Source: Lacticaseibacillus pabuli (lineage in GTDB: Bacteria; Bacillota; Bacilli; Lactobacillales; Lactobacillaceae). Taken from it: a DNA stretch of 64,000 bases. The stretch covers positions 1,116,001 through 1,180,000 of the forward strand of contig NZ_CP117884.1 of the NCBI RefSeq assembly GCF_028736235.1, read 5' to 3'. Both the position numbers and the translations under genes were made by a program. The notes beneath the pieces are model-generated. The model saw only the letters and a list, made by a program, of their open reading frames with translations, did not search any database and was not told where the DNA came from. Below are positions 1 to 6,504 of the stretch, in pieces; positions within the stretch are counted from its first letter, which is position 1, and the number at the start of each line of letters is the position of its first letter.

Positions 1-1
1 A

Positions 2-289
2 CTGGATGACTGGTTTCCAGCGGTTGTCTGGATTCTGCTAGGCGGCTTTGTAGTCATAAATAATTTGTTTGACGTGTGGCCTGATCGTAACCGCATAGCT
101 GCCATTGCGATGATGGGGCTGTGGGGCTTTTATTTTGGCATGATGCTTGCCCGCGACCTCAACGACCCGCACCCGCCGGTTGTCGGTCTCGCCACAATCT
201 TCTACGGCATCATCATGCTGCGGATTCTGGTGCTTTTACTATTTGATGACACTCATGCACACAAGCACCGGCGGAAAGGGGGCCACTAG
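2..289 (+). CDS. Small prophage membrane protein (5' end outside window)
   Basis: The reading frame is open from the first bases of the window, so the gene probably starts upstream; a TTG at 65 is the first start-like codon inside. The visible product has about three hydrophobic segments (around WILLGGFVVI, MMGLWGFYFGMML and IIMLRILVLLLF) and ends in a basic His/Lys/Arg tail, so it is an inner-membrane protein. It sits just before a coiled-coil protein, a holin and an endolysin, and its stop overlaps the next start (TAGTG), so it belongs to a phage late operon. Its function is unknown; small membrane proteins at this position are common in phages of lactic acid bacteria. Confidence 0.6.
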   Translation: MDDWFPAVVWILLGGFVVINNLFDVWPDRNRIAAIAMMGLWGFYFGMMLARDLNDPHPPVVGLATIFYGIIMLRILVLLLFDDTHAHKHRRKGGH

Positions 290-600
290 TGAGCACAATT
301 TTACTACCCGGCCTTATCTCCGGAATTGTGGCCGTCATAGTGGCCATTGTCACCTCTAGAACGAACATTAAAACGGCTGACAAGAGTAATACGGCAAGTA
401 CCGAGGGCATCTATGCTCAGGAGTTGCCAGAACTGCTAGAGCAAATTCGGCGGCTGAATGATGAGCGCACTAAACTTTCTCAGCAACAAATTGAGTCAGA
501 CCGTGTCATTGCCGAGCTCAGGGGACAAGTGAGAAAGCTCTCCGCACAGCTCACAGAACTGAACCAACGACTAAAGGAAGGCGAAAAGAATGAAGATTAA
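289..600 (+). CDS. Prophage membrane-anchored coiled-coil protein
   Basis: This 103-residue product starts with GTG inside the stop of the preceding gene. It has one N-terminal hydrophobic segment (about residues 4-23) and then a charged Gln/Leu/Glu-rich region (about 45-100) with heptad-like spacing that should form a coiled coil. It resembles in layout the small one-helix proteins found next to holins in siphophages, which can act as holin partners or spanin-like factors, but I do not recognise a named family. Its stop overlaps the holin start by 11 bases, which indicates translational coupling. Confidence 0.6.
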   Translation: MSTILLPGLISGIVAVIVAIVTSRTNIKTADKSNTASTEGIYAQELPELLEQIRRLNDERTKLSQQQIESDRVIAELRGQVRKLSAQLTELNQRLKEGEKNED

Positions 601-1054
601 TTGGACGCCGCGTTTGAAGAGCGCGAAGTTTTGGGTATCGATGGTACCGCTTGTTCTGCTACTTGCTCAACAAGTTGCGGCCATCTTTGGCTATAAGCTT
701 GAGATTGAAGGCCTAAACAACCAGCTGACATCTGTCATCACAACTGTATTTGCCATCCTGGCAGGGGTCGGCATTGTGACTGACCCTACTACGCCAGGAT
801 TGAGCGACAGCCGGCAAGCAATGAGCTATGGTTCTATTGTGCAGTCTGAAAGCTCCAAGGAAAACGAGCAGCTGCGTCAACGTTTGGCAAAGATTGAGGC
901 ACTGAGTGATGCTAAGTCACTCGACGCTGAGACCAAGACAGCCGACGTACAGCCTCAGCCTACACAACCGACAGTTGTCCAGGCACAAGATGCTACGCAG
1001 GTTGCTACCACACCGACGGAAGCAGGTGGTCAAGATGAGCTCCACAAGGCTTAA
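590..1054 (+). CDS. Phage holin, phi LC3 family
   Basis: The first 85 or so residues match the phi-LC3 holin family: a KINW-type N-terminus, a hydrophobic segment around residues 15-34, a second around 46-63, and the family signature GIVTDPTTPGLSDS near residue 62. Holins of this family assemble in the cytoplasmic membrane and release or activate the endolysin at the end of the lytic cycle. The C-terminal 65 residues are an unusual Gln/Thr/Pro-rich tail, which makes the protein longer than typical members (about 80-90 residues). The endolysin start lies inside the last 20 bases. Confidence 0.88.
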   Translation: MKINWTPRLKSAKFWVSMVPLVLLLAQQVAAIFGYKLEIEGLNNQLTSVITTVFAILAGVGIVTDPTTPGLSDSRQAMSYGSIVQSESSKENEQLRQRLAKIEALSDAKSLDAETKTADVQPQPTQPTVVQAQDATQVATTPTEAGGQDELHKA

Positions 1055-2120
1055 TTTTATTGACATTGCCAGCTACCAGCTTGGCATGAATGCAGGCTCC
1101 ATCAGTGCTGACGCGGTCATCGTGAAGGCAACTGAGGGCACTAGCTACGTCAATCCTGGCTTCGCTAAGCACCCTCAGCAGGTGCTGGCAGCGGGCAAGG
1201 GTTTAGGCTTGTACCACTTTGCTCGGCAAGGTACATCTTGGCAAGCAGAGGCTGACCATTTTCTCGCAGTCGTAAAGCCATACCTGGGCAAGGCCACACT
1301 GTGGCTCGACTGGGAGGCTGGTGCTGTTAAAAATGGCACGGCATGGGCAAAAAACTGGCTGGACTATGTATATAGGAAGACCGGTGTTCGTCCTGGCATC
1401 TACATGGGTCTTGCTGACGAGAACGCATACGGTTGGAGCGCGGTTGCGGCTGCTGGTTACCCGCTCTGGGTAGCACAGTACAACAACTACAACAGCGTGT
1501 GGGGCTTTGCTCCCCGTTCCATCTATGGCCATGTGGCTCACAAGTGGCAGTGGACAGCCTTCCAGTACACGTCTTCTGGTCGCTTGAGCGGCTGGGCTGC
1601 CAATCTGGATCTAGACGTCTACTACGGCTCACGTACTGACTGGGATAAGATGGCCGGTGCGAAGTCAGTCACAACAAAGGGGGTGGCAGGATTGCCACAA
1701 GCAAAACTATACGAGAGCAGGCTCGCAGGCCTGGTGTATGCCCGTGTCAAGACGCAGGTGTATAGCACAAGTAAGCTCGACAAGGCTTCTATCATCAAAG
1801 GTAAGTACCTGGAGGCTGGTGTGACCTACAAGGCCTTTGCCCGCGATGGCTCTGTATGGAACCTCGGCGGGGACCAGTGGGTCGGTGGTCCAAACGTCAT
1901 CGCATTTGAGAACCCGCTGACACTCAAGGGTGCCAACATTCGTGGTGCGATTGTGCACACTGGTGCGTCCGTACCTGTATATGCAGAGGACGGTAGCTCA
2001 CTAGGCCAGACTTTGCCGGCTGGTAACTGGACTGCCTACAAGGTCAGCGAAGGCGGCACTCAGGTGTCCGTTGGTGGCCCTAAGTGGCTCAAGGTCTATC
2101 AGGTAGGCATCTTCATGTAA
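1035..2120 (+). CDS. Phage endolysin, GH25 (lysozyme M1-type) muramidase
   Basis: The 361-residue product begins at ATG 1035, preceded by AGGTGGT; the longer frame upstream only overlaps the holin. Residues 1-200 form a GH25 muramidase domain, with FIDIASYQ near the N-terminus and the catalytic acidic motif LWLDWE near residue 96. It should hydrolyse N-acetylmuramic acid-beta-1,4-N-acetylglucosamine bonds. The C-terminal 150 residues look like two SH3-like or SLAP-like wall-binding repeats (similar VYxxxxLD and YKAFARDG/YAEDGSS segments). There is no signal peptide, consistent with holin-dependent export. Confidence 0.92.
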   Translation: MSSTRLNFIDIASYQLGMNAGSISADAVIVKATEGTSYVNPGFAKHPQQVLAAGKGLGLYHFARQGTSWQAEADHFLAVVKPYLGKATLWLDWEAGAVKNGTAWAKNWLDYVYRKTGVRPGIYMGLADENAYGWSAVAAAGYPLWVAQYNNYNSVWGFAPRSIYGHVAHKWQWTAFQYTSSGRLSGWAANLDLDVYYGSRTDWDKMAGAKSVTTKGVAGLPQAKLYESRLAGLVYARVKTQVYSTSKLDKASIIKGKYLEAGVTYKAFARDGSVWNLGGDQWVGGPNVIAFENPLTLKGANIRGAIVHTGASVPVYAEDGSSLGQTLPAGNWTAYKVSEGGTQVSVGGPKWLKVYQVGIFM

Positions 2121-2131
2121 CTTGATTCATG

Positions 2132-2161
2132 GCTCACTCGCTACGGCGGGTGGGCTTTTTT
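2132..2161 (+). terminator. Rho-independent terminator of the phage late operon
   Basis: GCTCACTCG pairs with CGGGTGGGC (nine pairs, some G-U) around a short loop and is followed by a run of T. It lies 11 bases after the endolysin stop. Confidence 0.85.
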
Positions 2162-2199
2162 ATGTGGTATATTTTTTTTGTTAATTACGGAGGAAGCTC

Positions 2200-2931
2200 A
2201 TGTCATATGAACACATCTATTTCTTTATCGACGATACAGGAGTCCTGGATGTTCCAGAGCATTCCCCTTTTTTCTGTTACTCAGGCTACATGATTCTTGG
2301 AACGCATCATAAGTCGGATGTGCTTCGCCAGTATTCTGCCATCTCAAACTCCATGAAAGAACAGTACGATGTGCGGGAGGTCAAGGGCTCAACTTTTGAC
2401 AAAACCGATAAGTCACAGTTGCGTGACGAGTTTCGTCTTATGAAAATTATGTATAGGCATAAATCCGTATTTCCATTAACTGTACGCGTAGACAATGCCA
2501 GGCTGAGATCATCAGTGTTTCATACAGAGGATAATAGGACAAGATTCAAAAATTACATTCTTAAACGGCTAATTAAAGACGCACTTTGTAAGCAAATTTC
2601 AGTGGGGTTAATTAATCCTGATAGACCGTTAGATATTAAGATTTTTATTGATGAAGAGGCTCAACGAACATCTGGTATATACTCGCTAGATCAAAGCATA
2701 TATTCAGAAGCACTGGATGGTATTCATAATTGGGATTTTGGAGCTTACTTCGAACCTTTTTTGTACAATCGGGATACTAAGATAAAAGTGGACTATGTTG
2801 ACTCAGCAACAAACCGTCCGGTTCAGTGTGCTGATATATTGGCTAACTTGTTCTATTACTTCATCGAAAATGATTATGATATTACAAAATTAACAGGGGT
2901 TTCAAACTTTGTTTACAGACGTGAGCCATGA
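2200..2931 (+). CDS. DUF3800-family protein (prophage cargo)
   Basis: This 243-residue soluble protein has the features of the DUF3800 family: an N-terminal acidic strand motif (FFIDDTG, about residues 8-14), a central IFIDE motif near residue 150, and a C-terminal VDSATNRPVQCADILANL segment that matches the family's Asp-Ser...Gln-x-Ala-Asp pattern. The family is thought to have an RNase H-like fold and is common in phages, mobile elements and defence islands; its biochemical role is not established. The gene is clearly richer in A+T than its neighbours. It sits after the lysin terminator, a usual position for accessory genes. It may act in superinfection exclusion or defence, but that is only inference. 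Confidence 0.8.
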   Translation: MSYEHIYFFIDDTGVLDVPEHSPFFCYSGYMILGTHHKSDVLRQYSAISNSMKEQYDVREVKGSTFDKTDKSQLRDEFRLMKIMYRHKSVFPLTVRVDNARLRSSVFHTEDNRTRFKNYILKRLIKDALCKQISVGLINPDRPLDIKIFIDEEAQRTSGIYSLDQSIYSEALDGIHNWDFGAYFEPFLYNRDTKIKVDYVDSATNRPVQCADILANLFYYFIENDYDITKLTGVSNFVYRREP

Positions 2932-2960
2932 TTGACTGAGATTGACATGGCTTGTACAAT
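2932..2960 (+). promoter_or_regulatory. Promoter of the candidate prophage sRNA
   Basis: TTGACT (2932-2937), a 17-base spacer and TACAAT (2955-2960) begin directly after the DUF3800 stop codon. An overlapping TTGACA (2942) and TATAAT (2960) are badly spaced relative to each other. Confidence 0.6.
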
Positions 2961-2966
2961 ATAATT

Positions 2967-3071
2967 GCGGGCAGGAAACTGCACCGAGTAAAGTTCCATT
3001 GATGATAGAAATATTAAGCGTATGTTAAGTACGCCATCGGAACTTGGCAAGCCCCTTGGGGGCTTATTTTA
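2967..3071 (+). ncRNA. Candidate structured small RNA of the prophage
   Basis: There is no ORF here, but the segment is bounded by a promoter and an intrinsic terminator. Visible folds are GCAG-gaaa-CTGC (2971-2982), a long-range stem AAGTTCC (2991-2997) with GGAACTT (3039-3045) that encloses the hairpin GCGTA/TACGC (3018-3034), and the terminator AAGCCCC/GGGGCTT with a U-rich tail (3049-3071). The predicted RNA is about 100 nt. I do not recognise the family; it could be a phage regulatory RNA or an antisense RNA. Confidence 0.5.
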
Positions 3072-3084
3072 TTTCGTCATTTAT

Positions 3085-3125
3085 CACGTGTACGTGTTGA
3101 CTATATCTCGTATGCGTGATATTAT
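3085..3125 (+). promoter_or_regulatory. Promoter with overlapping inverted repeat
   Basis: TTGACT (3097-3102), 17 bases, TATTAT (3120-3125). Just upstream is the inverted repeat CACGT-GT-ACGTG (3085-3096), a possible operator. It should drive the 45-residue ORF that follows. Confidence 0.5.
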
Positions 3126-3149
3126 AATGAAGTAGAAAGGAGGAAAGAT

Positions 3150-3287
3150 ATGGCAAAGAAGCGCAAACGAAAAGCGCCAGATGATGCCAAGGTCAGAACC
3201 GCGAAATTCGTTGCCTTGGCTGCTTGGGCCGTTCCAGCGACATCACTGATTGACCTAATCAAATTCATCATCAAGCGCCTTTTCTAA
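3150..3287 (+). CDS. Small basic membrane-associated peptide, 45 aa
   Basis: ATG 3150 is preceded by a strong AAAGGAGG ribosome binding site and a promoter. The product starts with a very basic stretch (MAKKRKRKAP) and continues with a hydrophobic segment (about residues 20-42) ending in KRLF. This basic-plus-helix design fits a membrane-active peptide such as a type I toxin or a small phage regulator. I do not recognise it. The strong start signals make it likely to be translated even though it is short. Confidence 0.5.
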   Translation: MAKKRKRKAPDDAKVRTAKFVALAAWAVPATSLIDLIKFIIKRLF

Positions 3288-3293
3288 GTGACA

Positions 3294-3321
3294 AAGAGCT
3301 GGGACACGAGTCCCAGTTCTT
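3294..3321. terminator. Hairpin, possible weak terminator
   Basis: A 12-pair stem, AAGAGCTGGGAC with GTCCCAGTTCTT (one G-U), encloses a 4-base loop just after the 45-residue ORF. It lacks a clear T run, so termination is uncertain. Confidence 0.4.
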
Positions 3322-3340
3322 GCCGTATCTTCATTCTAAC

Positions 3341-3442
3341 ATGAGCAAACAAGAGAAAAAATATTATGGTTGGGCAGTTGGGGCTTTTATCGTTGCATTG
3401 GCTATCTGGGCTGTTAAAGAGGTGCTATCATGGTTAATCTAA
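3341..3442 (+). CDS. Very small single-helix membrane peptide, 33 aa
   Basis: ATG 3341 opens a frame encoding a charged start (MSKQEKKYYG) followed by one hydrophobic helix to the C-terminus. There is no good ribosome binding site directly upstream, which lowers confidence. It overlaps the start of the following HTH gene by 13 bases, so it may serve mainly to couple translation into that gene. Its function is unknown. Confidence 0.35.
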   Translation: MSKQEKKYYGWAVGAFIVALAIWAVKEVLSWLI

Positions 3443-3654
3443 ATTCATCAGAGTTAATGGGTGCCCGTGAAGCTGCTGAGATATGGGGCAAGAGTGAGAG
3501 CTATGTTCGCAAGAGCATTCAACAGTCGCCGCAAAAATGGCCAGCAGGCTCATGGCGTAAATTTGATGGTAGGCAGATTGTGGTGACTGTTGAGGGTATG
3601 GAGGCTGTGACTGGGCAACCCGATCCAAGAAGTGCGAACTCTCGTAACAAATAA
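3430..3654 (+). CDS. Small helix-turn-helix protein (excisionase/AlpA-like)
   Basis: The 74-residue product has a predicted winged-helix/HTH core, AREAAEIWGKSESYVRKSI (about residues 12-30), followed by a beta-type wing (WRKFDGRQIVVT). This layout is typical of small DNA-binding proteins in lactobacilli and streptococci related to excisionases and MerR-like regulators. It lies next to a decayed integrase and candidate arm sites, so a recombination directionality role is possible. A role in controlling the two tiny upstream ORFs is equally possible. Confidence 0.6.
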   Translation: MVNLNSSELMGAREAAEIWGKSESYVRKSIQQSPQKWPAGSWRKFDGRQIVVTVEGMEAVTGQPDPRSANSRNK

Positions 3655-3686
3655 AAAAGACCGATAATGGATTATCAGTCCTTTTC
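3655..3686 (+). terminator. Terminator after the HTH gene
   Basis: GAC-c-GATAAT pairs with ATTATC-a-GTC around a 2-base loop and is followed by CCTTTTC, directly after the HTH stop codon. Confidence 0.6.
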
Positions 3687-4089
3687 GGCAGAGCCTGTCA
3701 GCATGAGTTCTGCTAATCGGATTGTTGGGGGCAGCTGGATTTCTGTTGCTGTCTTCCATTTAAAGTGCACGAGTCCCCACTCGTTTACTTAGGGCTGGTA
3801 GCGTGAGCTACTGCTTCTCCATGGCTTGCATTATAGCGTGAATACGTTACCATTTACTACCCCTAATTAGCATTATTAGCTTTATATAAATCGTGTATTA
3901 TAATTTATGGGCCTTTTATGGGTCTTTTGGTGTATGGGAAGTGGCTGCAACCGCTGGTATCAAGACATCTAGCTAGGGGGCTATACTCCCGCTTGACGCA
4001 GTTTAAGGGTATCACGCGAAAAGGAACGACAAGTAAACGCTGGTGTGACGGTGTTTTAACGAGGAACAAAAAGCAACGAAAAGGAACTT
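3687..4089. other. Non-coding end of the prophage region
   Basis: There is no convincing gene. Visible items are small hairpins (GAGT-cccc-ACTC near 3770; GTAGC-gtga-GCTAC near 3800) and an exact 11-base direct repeat CGAAAAGGAAC at 4017-4027 and 4077-4087, 60 bases apart. The direct repeats could be part of an attachment-site region. A short frame at 3918-4124 has no ribosome binding site and looks spurious. Confidence 0.4.
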
Positions 4090-4160
4090 ATGTGTCGCGG
4101 ATGTGTCGCCGGGCAAAAAAATAGCCCTAAAATGGGCTATCCGACACATATCCGACACAT
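4090..4160. other. Paired inverted octamers around an integrase terminator (candidate arm-type sites)
   Basis: ATGTGTCG occurs at 4090-4097 and 4101-4108, and its complement CGACACAT at 4142-4149 and 4153-4160. Each pair is spaced 11 bp apart, one helical turn, in mirror arrangement. Between them lies a minus-strand terminator: ATAGCCC/GGGCTAT (4121-4140) followed on that strand by seven T. The position downstream of the integrase suggests arm-type binding sites. That is inferred from the pattern, not from a known site. Confidence 0.45.
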
Positions 4161-4207
4161 TATCTTCTGTATCCGTTGTGGCACAAGACATCCAGCGGTC
4201 ACAAAAT

Positions 4208-5225
4208 TCAATCAAGTATTTCTAGGCCGTCAAGAACTTTGGCGGTCTTTGTGTCTTCACGCATTTGCATCTCGTGAATCTCATGCGCATAGGTCTTTAT
4301 GGTGGTCTGCATATCCGCGTGGCCAAGCCGACTGCTGACTGACCGCCATGAGCTCGACGCCGTTGTACAAAAGGACCGAACCATTTGTGTGGCGCAGGCC
4401 ATGACTAGTAATTTGAATGTGGGCTTTGATTGCAGTACGTAGTCTTTTAAGCGTGTCATTAACTGCGTTGTTGTTTACGACATTGTGGTAGAAGTTCCTG
4501 AACACCAGACTATCGGGGTCATTATATCTTTGCGCAGCATAGAGATTCTCTTGTTCGCCTTGAAGTTGCTCAAACATAGCCATTAGGTCATGTGACATGG
4601 GCAGAGTGCGATAGGACGACTTATTTTTAAGACCACCAAATGCCCCATATTGTTGTTTTGCCTTGTAGTTCCAACTGCGGTCAATACGGACGGTCTGATG
4701 TTCCCAGTCGATACGGTCCCAGGTGATGCCGATGGTCTCCTCAAAACGAGTACCCAGTAATCCCTGTGCAAAGATGATATAGTCGCTCATATGCTGCATA
4801 TCAGCCCGCTGAGCGGCGAGAGACAGCAAGTCTATAAACTCTTGCTGATTCAGGAACTTGTCAATGGCGGGCTTGCTATCCTCGCCACCAAGGTCTACAT
4901 GACGAGTAAAGTCTTTGGTGATGATACCATCCTCTAGTGCTTCACCAGCGACTGCCCGCATGTAGTTGTTAACTCGCAGAATGGTTGAGTGACTTAGAGG
5001 CCCTTTGCGAGCGCTCCGAGGCGTTGTGCTTAGGTGATTGATGAATTGTTGTCATTACATGCAGTCAATTGTAGACAGTTGAGTATCATCGAAGTATTCA
5101 CGGATATAGCCCGAAACATTATTGTACCAGGCATCGGTGCTCGCTGAATGTTTGCCCAGTTTGTAAACCTTGATCCAGTTGTCAAAATAATCTGAATGGT
5201 AAGATGGTACCCAAAGAGCAGTGCA
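4208..5225 (-). pseudogene. Tyrosine recombinase (phage integrase), decayed
   Basis: Read on the minus strand, three pieces of one integrase are visible. The N-terminal core-binding part (5225-5058, including DNWIKVYKLGKHS) ends at two consecutive in-frame stops (TAA TGA, 5057-5052). The middle (5051-4343) continues in the same frame and carries TRFEE..GITW, with the first catalytic Arg, and SHGLRHTNGS, with the His-x-x-Arg box. A 4-base tandem duplication CTGACTGA (4335-4342 on the plus strand) then shifts the frame, so SRLGHADMQTTIKTYAHEI, which contains the second His region and the catalytic Tyr, is read in another frame. The first 50 or so residues of a normal integrase are not recognisable. 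The enzyme should be inactive. Confidence 0.85.
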
Positions 5226-5304
5226 CTATGTGTACGGTTCGTTGATAGCTCAATCCCGATGTTTTTGCCGACGCCTGGGAGTGAGCTTTTTTTGCATTGA
5301 GCAT

Positions 5305-6084
5305 TTAATTTTTCAGATAAACTTTGATGTCATGATAGTCGGTCAAATGGGATTGAGCTATGGCTACCACCCCGGATTTAACGTTAGTAAATAATCCGTC
5401 TGTGTCCTCACCGGGCTTTAGCTGATCCTGCTCCATCAGCACAGTAATAGCAAGATTCTGACTGGAGTTAGCCAGTTCCTTGATTGCCTGCTGGGTTAAT
5501 ATCTTTACCTTTGTGTTGACTTGCACAGCAAGCTGACGCTTTGAGTTCATTTTGATTGAAATGACATATGTCGACCAGTCGTATTCTGATTTGCCGCCGG
5601 AAGACCAGTTTTGGTCTTCCTTCAGGCTAGCAGCGATACCACTGTTAATCTTTGCCATTTTAGCTGTTTTTGCGTTGGCTTTTGCTGAGCTACTAGCCGC
5701 TGCCGATGAGCTGCTAGAAAGGATTGAAGACTCGCTGGCACTCTCCGAGGCACTTTCAGATGAGGACGCTTTGCGACTAGAAGCAATTTCAGCCTTCGTT
5801 CTCTTTGCCTTTTTTTTAGCCACCTTGTGATGAAAACTACTCGACGGCCTTTTACCCTTAGATAAACTACTCTCTGCTATTGCGGGTGTTGTGGTGGTCT
5901 GTGTGCTTACAGCTACACCTCCAGCCATCATAAGTAGTATTGAAGCACCAAACATCAGCAACGGTGTTTTCCATTTTTCACCGGGGTTCCTGCTCCGATG
6001 AAATGCTTTGCGGATAATCCTATAAATTGAATAGTAGAATAACAGCATTCCCAGCAATGCGAGTATTGTTCCCAGAACCTTCAT
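5305..6084 (-). CDS. Serine-rich membrane protein of unknown function
   Basis: The start is placed at ATG 6084 because GGGGGAG precedes it at the right distance; the frame extends 20 codons upstream without start signals. The 259-residue product has two hydrophobic segments (about residues 3-22 and 42-60), then a Lys-rich stretch, a long Ser/Ala/Glu linker (about 105-140), and a folded C-terminal domain of about 110 residues. The C-terminus would lie outside or inside the membrane depending on topology. It follows the dead integrase on the same strand, the place where many lactobacillus prophages keep immunity or exclusion genes between int and the repressor. I recognise no family. Confidence 0.7.
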   Translation of the reverse strand: MKVLGTILALLGMLLFYYSIYRIIRKAFHRSRNPGEKWKTPLLMFGASILLMMAGGVAVSTQTTTTPAIAESSLSKGKRPSSSFHHKVAKKKAKRTKAEIASSRKASSSESASESASESSILSSSSSAAASSSAKANAKTAKMAKINSGIAASLKEDQNWSSGGKSEYDWSTYVISIKMNSKRQLAVQVNTKVKILTQQAIKELANSSQNLAITVLMEQDQLKPGEDTDGLFTNVKSGVVAIAQSHLTDYHDIKVYLKN

Positions 6085-6144
6085 AATAATAATTCTCCCC
6101 CTAGCTTTTATCGTCGTTCCTGTCTGGACGTCATAGTCATACAT

Positions 6145-6264
6145 TCATGACTATTTTAATAGTGCTGCTTGGTGTAATCGTTTGCAACACCTAACTCACA
6201 GATTTACCAACAAAATGTCATAAAAATTTTTCCTCCGTACGATATCGTAGAGACCGCGTTCGCC
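6145..6264. other. Intergenic stretch upstream of the proBA promoter
   Basis: No gene or repeat is visible in this stretch between the divergent serine-rich gene and the proBA promoter. It may contain the end of the mobile region, but I see no obvious attachment core. Confidence 0.4.
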
Positions 6265-6293
6265 TTGACAAACCCATCCCCATGCCCTAAACT
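6265..6293 (+). promoter_or_regulatory. proBA promoter
   Basis: Consensus -35 TTGACA (6265-6270), 17-base spacer, TAAACT (6288-6293). Transcription should start near 6300, at the beginning of the leader RNA. Confidence 0.75.
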
Positions 6294-6299
6294 ACCAAT

Positions 6300-6484
6300 C
6301 AACACGAGTCATAGTAGTGTCGCACAGGAATTCCAGCCACCGACTGCAAGCTGGAACACGCACACGAATCCAAACCCGTCATGAGATCACTAATTTAAAT
6401 CGTAACTAAAGTGTGGAGCGTCGCTTCAAACGAGAATGGTACCGCCTTAACGGGTGTCTCGGTTGAAACGGCGCTTTTTGTTTT
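6300..6484 (+). promoter_or_regulatory. T-box leader controlling proBA (candidate proline specifier)
   Basis: AGAATGGTACCGCC (6433-6446) matches the T-box sequence that pairs with the free acceptor end of uncharged tRNA. It lies inside an 18-pair terminator, 6418-6435 with 6457-6474, followed by TTTTTG, so antitermination is possible. Upstream, AGTA opens a stem GTGTcGC/GCACAC, then TTCCAGC/GCTGGAA closes a loop containing GACTGCAAG, and GAATCCAA follows, as expected for a specifier loop. CCA (Pro) is the reading that fits the downstream genes; UCC (Ser) is the alternative register. The leader would raise proBA expression when proline-tRNA is uncharged. Confidence 0.8.
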
Positions 6485-6504
6485 CAAAGTGAGGAGTAGG
6501 GGTC

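Noticed and set aside
2967-3071. Resemblance of the small prophage RNA to a tracrRNA
   Set aside because: There is no anti-repeat to any repeat in the window, no cas9, and the hairpins do not match known tracr nexus shapes.
3918-4124. Short basic ORF beside the integrase
   Set aside because: No start signals, and it reads through the direct repeats and the candidate arm sites.
5552-5830. Long plus-strand ORF opposite the serine-rich gene
   Set aside because: It is the antisense shadow of the Ser/Ala/Glu-rich coding stretch.
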